From Astrothelium macrocarpum (Eukaryota > Ascomycota > Dothideomycetes > Trypetheliales > Trypetheliaceae), in assembly GCA_021030915.1 (NCBI GenBank), contig JAGEMR010000251.1, positions 1 to 19,102 of the forward strand: DNA of 19,102 nt. Reading direction: 5' to 3'. The notes below the pieces were generated by a model. The model ran no database searches. It was given only the letters and a program-made list of their open reading frames with translations, and was not told the origin of the DNA. A program made the position numbers and the translations under genes. Each line of letters opens with the position of its first letter. Position 1 is the first letter of the stretch. Positions 9,624 to 19,102 of the stretch are shown here, piece after piece.

Positions 9624-12021
9624 TCAGGCCGTTCCGTATACTTCGTGCGCTTTTGGTTTCCTTTTTCCCACCAAACTCATTGCGTCCATCCACATACCTC
9701 GACTCACATGTTTCAATGCACCAGCAGATTCGACAACCGGATATATCACACAAATGCACATGCTTACCCATACCCATATGAACGAAACAACGAGCCAACC
9801 GGTGAAGAAAGATAGATTGACTGGGATGGATCAGTATCGAATAGGCCAGACAAGTGTATGATGAGGAAAAACTTACATATCCAGCCAGTGCCAAACAGAG
9901 CAAAAGGCACTAGTATGAGCGCAACGAAAAAGTAAATTGTATTTGCGATGAGTGCAAGATTTTCGGATTTTTTGGCAAGAACTGGATCCATCGGTTCCAT
10001 TTGTTTGGTCTCGAGATAGTCAACGAGCTCATTTCCAGTTGGTACGAATCCTTCAGGTTCGGGCTCGCTCTTTGGCTGTTCCATATGTCTCTCTGTCGGT
10101 CCTTCTTTCTCTCCAGACGCTTCTGCAGCTTTTTCGACACCATTCACTTCACCTTCTTGACGAGCTTGGGGCGATGGAGTCTCGGACTTCTCAACAGGAG
10201 CCACGATGCCTTGTATCTTATTTGCGCGCTCAATTTCATGCGCATGTGTCAAAACATGCTGTTTCGGGAAAACTAAAGTCAGAACGACAGCAACTATTGC
10301 GCCTCCGACGCATGATGCAATGTTTCCGGCTAAAGCATTAGTGACGTCGCCTGTCGTATCCACTGTTATACTACCGGACCGCTTGGCAGTCGTTACGAAC
10401 CATGCGATGAGTCCAAAGGCAAGACTAATCCATGGCGACGCGACCACAGCAACCGTAGATATGCGTGGCCACAGTAGGACGAGACCCACAGGTACACTCG
10501 CCCCACCAACGATGACACCCAGAACAGTGAGCAACCACGTCAGATTCAATCCCACGGCATTTAGAATGCAGCAGAAGGTTGCAAGTACCAAGGCATAGAT
10601 AATGATGCCGTAATGCGAGATCTGCACAAGCCGTTGAGACGGACTGTCAGGTTTAATGTATGTCTTGTACACGTCGAACGTCAGGAGTGAGGAGACTGCG
10701 ATGAGCTCAGCTGATGTACTGCTCGTAACTGCCATAAAGAGCAGAAGTAACATAAGCACGGCTCCACCTTTTCCAAGTAGTGCTATTGCAGTAGCTGGAG
10801 AAGACAGCCCCGCACTGTTCTGAGTAGTCGACAACGGATTTGGATACGTAGGGAAAGAAGGCGTATTAGTCAGTGCCGCAGATCCCAAGCCCATGGCTGT
10901 TGCAAATCCAAAGGGAATACCATACCAAGCGATTCCCCCAAGTAGATATGCTCGCACGCTTGTCTCTGGACGCGAAGCAATTGCGCGCTGCCAGTACGCT
11001 TGATCCAGCCAGACGGTGCTGAAGCCTGCAACTAACAAATCGATGGCGAAGATTAGTCCGTCAATGGAGCGGAAGGTGAGATAGGAGCCCTCGACATTTC
11101 TAGCAATCGGCATCTTCTCTGACGCTTCTATGAGGAGAGCGTAGAATTTGGAGGGACTCCCAACGACGTCACTTGTGGCGTACATGAGGAAGCCAAAGAC
11201 GAAAATGGCGATGAAAAGGATTACGGTGTGCGTGTAGTCGCAGAGGAAAGTACTGCGGAGACCGCCAGCAATGACGTAGACTGCGACGACGAGGGGAATG
11301 AGAAAGCATGCAGCATAGACGTTCATGCCTGAGAGGGCTGCTACAACCTAAGTTCCGGTGAGCACTATGTGTGTTTGCTTGCAGTAGTGTTAAGGTACCT
11401 GAGAGCCTCCAAGTACAAGGCAGGCGCCAACAAGCATGTTGGTGGCTAACCCATTGAAGAGGTAGGTGATGTGAGCAATCTTGCCATGTCGAGCTAGAAC
11501 GATCTCCGGAAACGTGTGCGCTCCAGGTGCATTTGCTTTGATCTTGATGGCGATGATAGCGAACAAAAGGATTTGAAAAGAGCCGCTGGCTCCATACCAC
11601 ATCGGGCCGCATATGCCGTAGCTATACGCGAAGGTGGAAGAAGTTAAGAGCTGGGGTCATAAGCAGAGAAAAGGGACATGAATAGTCTAGAATCGACGTA
11701 CTGTTGCTGACCATGTCCATGAGCTTTTACAAACATATTAGTATCAGAATCTTCCATTTAACTAGTAGTGAACAGAAGTAGATATGATGAAGGACTGAAA
11801 TCTTTTCACACCAACCTGACAATACCCGCGGCAATCAAGCCGGGTTTGACGCTTCTCGAAGCAGTATTGAACTCCTCTGCCTGATGGGTTGAGAAGGCAG
11901 TGTATCTATTTTGCATCCACGTTATACTCAACATGAGAGCAGCGAAAAGCCCTCCAATGCCAATCACAATCCCGTAGCCCGCACCGGGAGGCAAAACTTG
12001 GAGGTTGCTACTCTCTGCCAT
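9624..12021 (-). CDS. DUR3: Urea active transporter, sodium:solute symporter family
   Basis: Five exons: 12021-11816, 11723-11702, 11650-11399, 11347-9877 and 9820-9624. They give 715 residues, normal for fungal DUR3/UreA. Introns are 92, 51, 51 and 56 nt with GT...AG borders. Exon 2 is only 22 nt but restores the conserved IVSSWTWSATLL motif (about 67-78). Further marks include QNRYTAFST, EEFNTASRSVKPGLIAAGIV, GMNVYAACFLIP (from 167), WLDQAYWQRAIASRP, and MAVTSSTSAELIAVSSLLTFDVY. After the last junction GWIFNLSFFTGWLVVSFIWVW is rebuilt. The protein has many hydrophobic segments, consistent with the roughly 15 helices of this family, and a hydrophilic loop at about 525-600. It imports urea across the plasma membrane by cation symport. 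A cluster of GATA sites upstream fits nitrogen control. Confidence 0.93.
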
Positions 12022-12620
12022 CTTAAAAACAACTCAGAGATGAAAAATAAAAACGAAATTAGAGAAACATCATAAGGAGACACATGAAGAATTTTGAATG
12101 CTGTACTTAGCCTCTCATGGAAATGCTAGATGTAAGGTCATCAACGTGACAAGACGTAAAGAGTCCAATCAGCTTCATTATCAGCTATCATTTGCGGTGG
12201 GTATACATAGTGCAAGGTTGAGTTTCCCGTCCCTTGCCGACATTGATAAAACCGTTGAGCAATCCGGAAAAAGAAGGTCGTTATCTTTGAAGTGTCGTTG
12301 ATAAGACAGCAAGTGCAGCAGTGGCAGGGCAGGTTACGCGAGACACGAGTCGTTCGCCAAAGACACAACCGATCAATGAAAGATACCTTACGTACCTACA
12401 ATTTCGGATTCACTGCTCACCACTTGAACTTTCCTGATACATTCATATGAACATAAATTAAGGACTTGGCCGTTGCGGCATATTGATTTGCGAACTAATG
12501 GAAGATAGTGTCACATGTCTGAAAGTTGATATTCAAACATTCTTGAACTTTTGCAATCCAATGTACGCGCTGCCTCTTTCCCCATTTACGCAAAACCATC
12601 CACCTCCTCAATAGCCCATC
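12022..12620 (-). promoter_or_regulatory. Promoter region of DUR3 and 3' flank of the ligase gene
   Basis: This 599-bp spacer separates two genes read in the same (minus) direction, so it combines the DUR3 promoter with the ligase terminator. Apart from the GATA cluster it is AT-rich around 12400-12560. No gene was seen. The last 30 bases (12590-12620) are already C-rich and belong to the compositional patch of the ligase gene. Confidence 0.5.
12178..12304. promoter_or_regulatory. Cluster of five HGATAR (GATA-factor) sites upstream of DUR3
   Basis: HGATAR hexamers occur on either strand at 12178-12183, 12185-12190, 12244-12249, 12281-12286 and 12299-12304. They lie 157-283 bp upstream of the DUR3 ATG. 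The first two are separated by a single base. AreA/NIT2 GATA factors activate fungal nitrogen-uptake genes through such sites and often bind closely spaced pairs. Binding here is inferred. Confidence 0.6.
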
Positions 12621-14487
12621 TCATAACTTGACCCCCTTCTTCCTCCTCGCCTCCCTCTCCTTATCCCTCAACAACCTCCTCAAAATCTTCCCACTCGGAC
12701 TTTTCGGCACCACATCAATAAACTCCACCCCGCCCGCCAGCCACTTATGCCTCGCCTTATGCTTCTCCACATGCCTCACAATCCCCCTCTTCAGCGCCGC
12801 CTCGCTCTCCTCCAACCCCACCTCCCCACTCTTCACCACAAACGCCATCGGCACCTCGCCCGCGCGCCCATCGGGCACAGGGATGACCGCGCAATCCGCC
12901 ACGGCCGGATGCGTCAGCAGATGCGCCTCCAGCTCCGCAGGCGCCACCTGCATGCCCTTGACCTTGATGAGCTCCTTGATGCGGTCGACGATGAAGATGT
13001 GCTCGTGGCCCGAGGTCGGGTGGCGGCGCACCAGCGCCTCGTCGCCCGTGCGCATCCAGCCATCCTGGAAAGTCTCGCGGTTCGCCGTGGCGTTGTTGAG
13101 GTAGCCCAGCACCACCGAGGGCGACTTGACGACGAGCTCGCCGGGTTGGTCGTGGCCTGTGATCTCCGTGCCGTCGAGGGTGACGAGGCGCGCTTCGTAG
13201 CCCGGGAGCAGCGAGCCGCTGCTGCCGGGGAAGATGTCGTGCGAGGAGGATGAGCACACGACGGTGCTGGTTTCGGTGAGGCCGTAGCCTTGGCGGATGG
13301 CCCACGAGGGGTAGATTTGGTTGAGGTGTTCGGCGGTTTCGCGGCCGAGCGGGGCGGCGCCGGTGAAGATGGTGTGGACGCTGGAGAGGTCGTAGGAGCG
13401 GAGGGTGGGGAGGTTGTTGACCATGTTGATGATGATGGGTGGGACGAGGTAGAGGGTGTTGATTTGGTGGTTTTGGATGGTGGCGAGGAAGGACTTGAAT
13501 TCGAAGCGCGGGAGGATGATGACTTGATCGCCGCGGTAGAAACCGACGTGCGCGATGAGGACGAGACCGTAAATGTGAGACAAGGGAAGAAGTCCGAGGG
13601 CGGTGTCTGTGTAGTCTGATACTGTTCCGGGTTGCTTTTTCGTCTCTCTGAAAAAGCTTTCAAAAGCCGTGACCTGCAAGGTGTTGGCAATCACATTTCG
13701 ATGTGAGATCATTACGCCTTTCTGAAGCTTCGTCAGCCTGCAATGATCTACTCCACTGCAGCCTTGCTACAAACCGGCAATCCAGAAGTGCCACTTGAAT
13801 AGCAGAGAAATGCTGTTCTTTTTGCTCCATCTCCTCTCTTCAAACGCAGTTGTTCCAGCCGAGGTTGCTTTGAACCTTCCTCAATCAAGTCACCGACAGT
13901 TTTGTATCCACCAGGTGAAGGTTGACCGTTTGTTGCTTCTTTTGGTAGTTCCAAAATATAAACGCGATTCTTGGGTATGCCGACTTGTGACGCAGCCTCT
14001 AAAGCGGTCTTCAGAAGGGTAGTACAGGTGAAGAGACATTTCGCCCCCGAGTCTTTAAGTTGATACACAACTTCAGAGGTGGAATATGCAGCATTCGCAG
14101 GCGTCTGGATGCCACCCAATCGATGTGTTGCCCAGGCCAATGGAATAGTGTCAAGCTATGACATGGTGAGATTTGGTTCGTGATTAAAGATGGTGACAAT
14201 TGACCAACCGTATTGGCAGAGAAAACACAGATGACCTTGTCCCACTCAGTGCCCTCGTTTGGCTGCCAACCCAACTCTTTTGCCAAACCTCGTGCAAGGT
14301 AGTCAGTGCGCTCTTTCACTTCAAGTGCCGAATACGTTTTGCCAGAAAGACCGCAGGTAAAGGGATTTCGCGAGTAGCCAAGGGGATGCCGGCCCCATAT
14401 TTCGTCAAAGACGAAATCATGAATGGTTATAGAGTCAGGGGGTTCCTGAGCTAGCTTTGGTACCCAAGATGGAGGATAGAATGGCAT
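12621..14487 (-). CDS. 4-coumarate:CoA ligase-like acyl-CoA synthetase (ANL superfamily)
   Basis: Three exons, 14487-14209, 14155-13775 and 13721-12621, all in phase 0, give 586 residues; both introns are 53 nt. The exon joints restore FSANTLDTIPLAWATHRLGG and the P-loop YSSGTSGLPKG (212-222), which supports the model. Further ANL motifs are GYGLTETS (365-372), the RTGD aspartate (447), the hinge DRIKELIKVKG, and the catalytic lysine in PSGKILRR (565). The enzyme should adenylate a carboxylate with ATP and transfer it to CoA. The substrate (hydroxycinnamate, other aryl acid or fatty acid) cannot be read from the sequence. The C-terminus RRKKGVKL resembles a weak peroxisomal PTS1. The 3' half is much more GC-rich and skewed than the 5' half. 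Confidence 0.9.
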
Positions 14488-15970
14488 TTTTCCGCGATTC
14501 TTTGTAACGAAGGTTTTTTTTTGGTCTTCTTAGCAACATGAAACAATATCACACTAAATCCTCTTATCTTAATCGGGTTAAAGTTAAATACATACCGCGG
14601 TCGCCTTACGGAGCGGACATGATAAACTGAGGGGAAGTCGTGCCGCTAATCCTAGCGCTCGATGACGAGAGACGGCACAGGAGAGGGCAGTTCGCTGGGG
14701 CCCATTGTGAAAACACGGAAAGCAACAGCCGCGACAGTGAATCAGCAAGCGTATCAATTGTTCAACCACCAACATCACCGCTATCCGTCCTGGACAGCTT
14801 GACTCGACACGAAGGAATCTTCTGATTGTTCATCTTCTGCCGAGGTTGAGATGGTTCAGATGCTTAGTGATGCCACTTCAAATTTTTACTGTATCCTCGT
14901 CGTTCATGTTCGCACCGATCGTCCATCAAGCCAGCTGTACTCAATGAGTGATTGAATTCATCGGAAATGCATGTAGAGACCGGTGAATGACAACTGTGGG
15001 CGTGTTGTGATATATGCAACAGCTCGGCGGAACTGCGCGGCAAACTTCGTTTCAGCTCTCAGAAGCTTGCACCTCCCAGGCGCGACCGGTGGGCAAATTG
15101 TGATCAGCGCATCCTCCTGAACCCCGTTTCCACTTGCTTTACATGGCCTAGCTCAATAGATTCGCATGGTGGTTGGTTTACGTTTGTGTCAATCTCATAT
15201 TTATTATGTTTTGTGAAAATGAAGTATTTTGAAGTTTATTGAAGCTATTGGAGATGAGATGAGACCGAGTTTCGAGAGGATGAGAGCGGATGACTATGAG
15301 GAAAGCCTCGAGATCTCACTGTCGCTGTTTTTTCTTTTACTGATTTTGATCGATTCGCTAATTTAATTTAGCAATCTCATCATTCCGTCTGTCTTTTATT
15401 TACTTAAGTTGTACTCCAAGGATTTTAAAATACTATTGATGAGCCTGCATATATGCTCGCTGTAGAAAGCGCTGCACTGAACGGCTGCATCACCAGACAC
15501 CCTTGACATTGGTTTTCGCAGTTAGTCAACTCATTCATTCCAGACTAAGCTTTGTTCTGTACCACTTGCCTTCCTTATGGTACTGTGCTTTGATCGAGGA
15601 GTTTCTTTTGTTTCCGGTGCTTCATCGTGGAAAGGCATCTTGCGTACTCTTCGACGCCTTTGCACGCTTGCGGAGATAAGATCATGCCTCCATATTCGCG
15701 ATTCTTTGCTTTTGGCCTATGGAGCTGTCTGACAACGTCTTCCTAATCATCATTCGCCAATGTTGGAACTTTACTTTTCTCGAGTTCATCGAGTTGGTCG
15801 GCTTGGGACACGTCAAAAGCTACTTGGATATATCGGAGTTTTTAGGCAAAATGAGAAGCTGGGCAAAACTTGTGGTTGCGTCAAACTGGTATCCCGATGG
15901 GCTCGCGCGATATATTTCCACGCTTGCCGGGCGAGTCTCTCAATTTTTATTGTGGGTTCCCAATCCTATA
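14488..15970. other. Intergenic region with presumed promoter of the ligase gene
   Basis: This 1.5-kb stretch lies between the ligase start and the acyltransferase stop; both genes are on the minus strand. The part next to the ligase (14488-14600) has T runs and no gene. The middle (15180-15430) is AT-rich. A plus-strand ATG frame at 15719-16183 enters the 3' end of the acyltransferase in antisense and resembles no family. No tRNA or repeat was recognised. Confidence 0.45.
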
Positions 15971-17585
15971 TCATGGCTCCTCTGCAAGTTTCTCCAAGTC
16001 TTGCCGCAGAGTCTCTACAAACAATCCCATGAATTTCCAATCCATTTCGTCATCGTCTCTCTCTATGTGCTCCTTCAAGCCCACCGCTCCTACCTGCCAT
16101 GTCATGCAAATTTCCAGCCCTCCGTCTTTCAGTCCAATCACATTAACCTGAAAGGGGGGTCCGATCGGACTCGCAGGCTGTGAAAAGATCATTCGCTCAA
16201 TTACCACTTCACTCTCGTTGTCTGCTAACATATTCTGCTTCATGTCCACATTTCCTAGGTTACTTATTTCCCAACTGTAGTCTCGAGTACCGCCGATCTG
16301 CTTCTGCATCCATGACCGCAAGTCGGAGACGTATCTCAGCAGGCCAACTGGTTGGTTACGAAGAGTTGCTGCAGCGTGAGCAATGTCTTGACCTTGGGTG
16401 CGTATGACCTCCCAGATTTCTTCGTCGCTAGGGTTCGATGAGATGTAAGGTGTATGCCGGGTGTATGCTCCTCCCGCAAAGTTGCCGAAAAGATCGTCGG
16501 ATACGCCAAGTGCTTTTCGGAGATTGACTGGAGTCTGAGCGATGAAGTTGGCAGCTTCGTCTGTGGGCTTGCCCGACAAATCAAGAGCTTTGCTAAGTGC
16601 GCGAGTAATTAAATGATTTAAGAGAGGCGTCAACTTGGCCTTGTTTCTCTTGCAGGTAGCGAGCACACCTTTGAATGTCTGCGGATCGATGCTGGTATAC
16701 TTGACACTGGTGGTGGATCCCAGTCCCGGAGTACGTGCATCAGTAAAGGTCTTTGTTCCGCTCCAGGTTTTGTCGTCAGCACCGCTGATGCTAGGTGGAA
16801 TTCCAAGAGCCCGGCTGATGAATCTAGGTAAATATGTGGCTAATACTGGGGCAAGAAGGTATGAGAGATCGATTGGCATTTTCATTGACATATCCCCCGC
16901 GGGCCATAGAACAGCTTCTACTGGATCAACAATCGTACTTTGTTCGACATATTTCATTCGTATTGACCTTTGGAGGGCTGTGTAGAATGTTCGGTGGAAA
17001 GCAATTCCAGACATCCCATCTCCGTGGCTGTGCGAGTAGGCAAACGAGGCAAAGACACGGTATTGACTCGACTCGCTAGCTCTGGAGAGAGGCAAGATAT
17101 TAAGCGCCCATGCGGGCGTCGAGGGAACATCGTTGAATCTCAATTCGGGCGCATTGTGTAGTTGGCCAATTGCGGACTCCAGCAATGTTTCTTCTTTGCT
17201 TTGTCCAGATGACGGGTCCTTTTTGAGGTCGTTGGGCACGAGCATCCGAAAATGGTTCCGTAGATCTAGTTGATGAGGTCGAGCCCAGATTGGTTTCGAA
17301 GTATGGGCATCTCTAATTGCGAATGATAGTAATGGATGCTGTTTGATGCATTCTGCTAGAGCCGAGGCGTACAAATCAATTTGTCCCAAGCGGGGTTCGT
17401 TGATAAGCTCCCCAGGAAGCACATAGATGGCGCCTACCATGACGCTGCTATAATATCCTAGGTCATGCCTAATCATGCAACGTCTCTCATTGGGGCCTGT
17501 TGTCAATGATTAAGAAATTGCAAGTAGCAGCACGGGCTGCAAAGCATCAATGCCTACTAGGTTCTTGTTCATTCATATATTCCAT
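15971..17585 (-). CDS. Alcohol acetyltransferase-like (AATase/condensation fold) acyltransferase
   Basis: The large exon (17496-15971) has no ATG at the beginning of its frame, only a TTG at 17506. I propose a 28-nt first exon (17585-17558, ATGGAA...CCTA) and a 61-nt intron (17557-17497; GTAGGC...ACAACAG). This gives 517 residues starting MEYMNEQEPSPNERRCMIRHDLGYYSS. The PNERR...RHDLGYY start block is typical of the AATase family. The active-site HxxxDG appears as HSHGDG (165-170) and the late motif SWEISNLGNVD is at 417-427. Such enzymes move an acyl group from CoA to an alcohol, amine or sterol; yeast members make acetate esters or detoxify sterols. The substrate is unknown. If the small exon is wrong, translation could start at the internal ATG at 17476. 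Confidence 0.8.
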
Positions 17586-18500
17586 GATTGAGTAATTCGA
17601 GGTCAAATTCGACGTGACAGAAGGTTGGAGGTTGGAAAGATGGTAGATTCTGTTCAAGCTTTCGAAGTGCTGCTGGTATTGTAGGGCGAGTGAATTGGAT
17701 GGGTTCGCAGCTTATGCAGGTACCCGAGTGATCGGATCGGCGGCAGGTTTTCTCGTTGTCACGAGACTGAAATTTGTCCACAACCACCAAAACATCGTAA
17801 TATTTCAATGCAGTCAACTGGTATTCTTTAGTAAAAGATCGCCACAGACGGTCTGTTGTTCAGCAATACGATACACCCCTTGGCGCGTTCGTTTAATGTC
17901 TGGTGTTGACACTGACGAAGTCTCCAAGAGTTGACAGGTTTATCTTCCAAACATCAAAACATCCATGCTGTTCTATGCCTATCTCAGGACTGTCGACTGT
18001 CTTCACCCACAGTCTCCATACTTAGAACTCCACTTCCCGTTGTCGTACTCAATGGTTCCTTCTCCAAAGACCCTAAGCTGTTCGAGCCATCCCCCCATGG
18101 CTGTGTATTTGCTCGAATCAGTCAATGTTCGCAAACTCGATGAGCTTGCTTCCTTTGCTGCCGGTGGCGGGAATGGAGGAGGCTGCAGCCGGGCTGGTGG
18201 CGACGGAGGTGGTGTCAGCTACGACGGAGCTGGTCACGGAGACGGCGATGGAGGTCGCCGAGGATGGCGCAGAAGTGTCTCGAACATCACAGCTAAGCAA
18301 GAACAATCCCCTTTCAGGTAGCCCGATTTGTTGGCCTTTATTTTATTTTCTTTTTCTTTTTCTTTTTCTTTTGCCTTTTTTCTTTCTATTATAGGTCGAT
18401 GCTGCCGCCTTGTCGCCTTGCTGCAATAAGTCGATGTGCTGGAGAATCCGATGCCGTTTCGGCTCAGTTTGCCGCTGCCTTTAGCTCGTCCGGACCGCCA
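17586..18500. other. Intergenic region upstream of the acyltransferase
   Basis: No gene is convincing. Two overlapping plus-strand ATG frames exist (17965-18321, with a Gly-rich second half, and 18125-18394), together with a minus-strand frame at 18306-18118. All owe their openness to the same imperfect GGN-rich tract at about 18160-18270 and none resembles a known family. The left part should contain the acyltransferase promoter. Confidence 0.4.
18337..18390 (+). repeat. Pyrimidine tract with (CTTTTT)n repeats
   Basis: This T-dominated tract contains about four CTTTTT units flanked by related T-runs. It is simple-sequence DNA with no sign of coding use. Confidence 0.85.
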
Positions 18501-19102
18501 AAATCAGGATGGGAAAAACAGCGTCGAAATTTGGCATGCATAAAGTCGGCTTTCATATAACGTGGGATAGATTATATGTGAATTTCAGAATAGAATCGTT
18601 CGCTGGAAGAAGACATATCATATCACAACATATAAAAAAACACACATTAGACATAACACCCAAAAATACAAAGATCTCAAGATTTACAAAGGATATAGAA
18701 ATATAAAAACCCTGAGAGTACAATAGCCTTAGAGTCTTTTGATCCCCAGGGCCTCCACATCCCTAGGGTCTCCATGGACTCCGTGTCCTCAGGACCTCGG
18801 TATCCCCAGGGTCTCTGTATTCTTAGGATCTCCGCATTCCTGGGTATTCTGTTCCCTTAGGATTTCTATATCCCCAACGCCTCCGCTAAACCAATAATTA
18901 AACTATCTAACTAGTTTAGGCCGTTAGTGGCCCAGATTCAGGCCTGCAGTTTGTTTAAACTTTCCTCTGAGTACCAATAACATAGTTTTGACAAGGATGC
19001 TATTCTTGATCTACAAGTTTCTTCAGCTAAGGCGGCGTACCTGGTAACGAACCACCCCCCCTAACGGGCCACCTCCACACCTCCGAATTATTTCATCTCA
19101 TT
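18501..19102. other. AT-rich terminal region, possible decayed repeat DNA
   Basis: Apart from the minisatellite, 18500-18720 is strongly AT-rich, and 18885-19102 has no open frame of note. The change from gene-bearing DNA to AT-rich, repeat-bearing DNA could mark the edge of a degraded (for example RIP-mutated) repeat. No terminal repeats or transposase motifs were seen. Confidence 0.35.
18729..18885 (+). repeat. Imperfect minisatellite, unit about 18 bp
   Basis: Roughly eight diverged copies of a unit like YYAGGRTCTCYRTATYCC follow one another (for example ccagggtctctgtattc, ttaggatctccgcattcc and ttaggatttctatatccc). Units are 16-20 bases long, with one longer interval near 18770-18790. 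They stand out from the AT-rich DNA to the left. Confidence 0.7.

Noticed and set aside
12747..13690. Open frames overlapping ligase exon 3 on both strands
   Set aside because: They are shadows of a GC-rich exon whose real frame has all the ANL-family motifs.
15719..16183. A 154-codon plus-strand ATG frame antisense to the acyltransferase 3' end
   Set aside because: About half overlaps the opposite strand of a well-supported gene, and no family match is visible.
17569..17817. An 82-codon minus-strand frame just upstream of the acyltransferase
   Set aside because: It begins at TTG with no internal ATG; the proposed short first exon lies in a different frame there.
18060..18110. A GTTCGAGCC string resembling a tRNA B box
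   Set aside because: No matching acceptor stem, A box or cloverleaf could be formed around it.
17965..18394. Overlapping small plus-strand frames, one Gly-rich
   Set aside because: The openness of both frames comes from a GGN-rich tract, and neither resembles a known protein. The region is kept only as a possible weak skew patch.

Overview
The window looks like genomic DNA of a filamentous ascomycete (Pezizomycotina). The reasons are short introns (51-61 nt, plus two of 92 and 211 nt) with GT...AG borders, long intergenic stretches, and fungal-specific families: a HAL/NPR1-type kinase, a Whi3-like RNA-binding protein, the Bot1p/Mrps35 mitoribosomal protein, a DUR3 urea permease, a 4CL-like acyl-CoA ligase and an AATase-family acyltransferase. 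Order or genus cannot be fixed from the sequence alone.

Layout. Plus strand: HAL/NPR1-like protein kinase (666-2261, one exon); about 2.5 kb without a supportable gene that ends in a long, repeat-bearing, pyrimidine-rich leader; Whi3-like RNA-binding protein (4746-6608, one exon); about 1.4 kb of 3' flank and promoter; mitochondrial ribosomal protein mS45/Mrps35 (8002-9385, two exons). Minus strand: urea permease DUR3 (12021 down to 9624, five exons including a 22-nt microexon), convergent with mrps35; 4CL-like acyl-CoA ligase (14487 down to 12621, three exons); AATase-family acyltransferase (17585 down to 15971, two exons with a 28-nt first exon). The last 1.5 kb (17586-19102) holds low-complexity tracts, an imperfect minisatellite and AT-rich DNA with no convincing gene.

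The six genes do not form one obvious pathway. They are mostly core functions: signalling to transporters, mRNA regulation, mitochondrial translation and urea uptake. The ligase and acyltransferase could make a small acyl-transfer pair, but that is inference. A dense cluster of HGATAR sites upstream of DUR3 fits nitrogen (AreA/NIT2-type) control.

The most unusual signal is compositional. Three separate GC-rich patches, in the 3' halves of whi3, mrps35 and the ligase gene, each change sharply from C-rich to G-rich on the plus strand. They run over intron and UTR borders and ignore gene orientation. A weaker fourth example lies near 18,120. I know of no standard annotation type for this pattern. 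It may record a local, strand-asymmetric mutational or recombination process.
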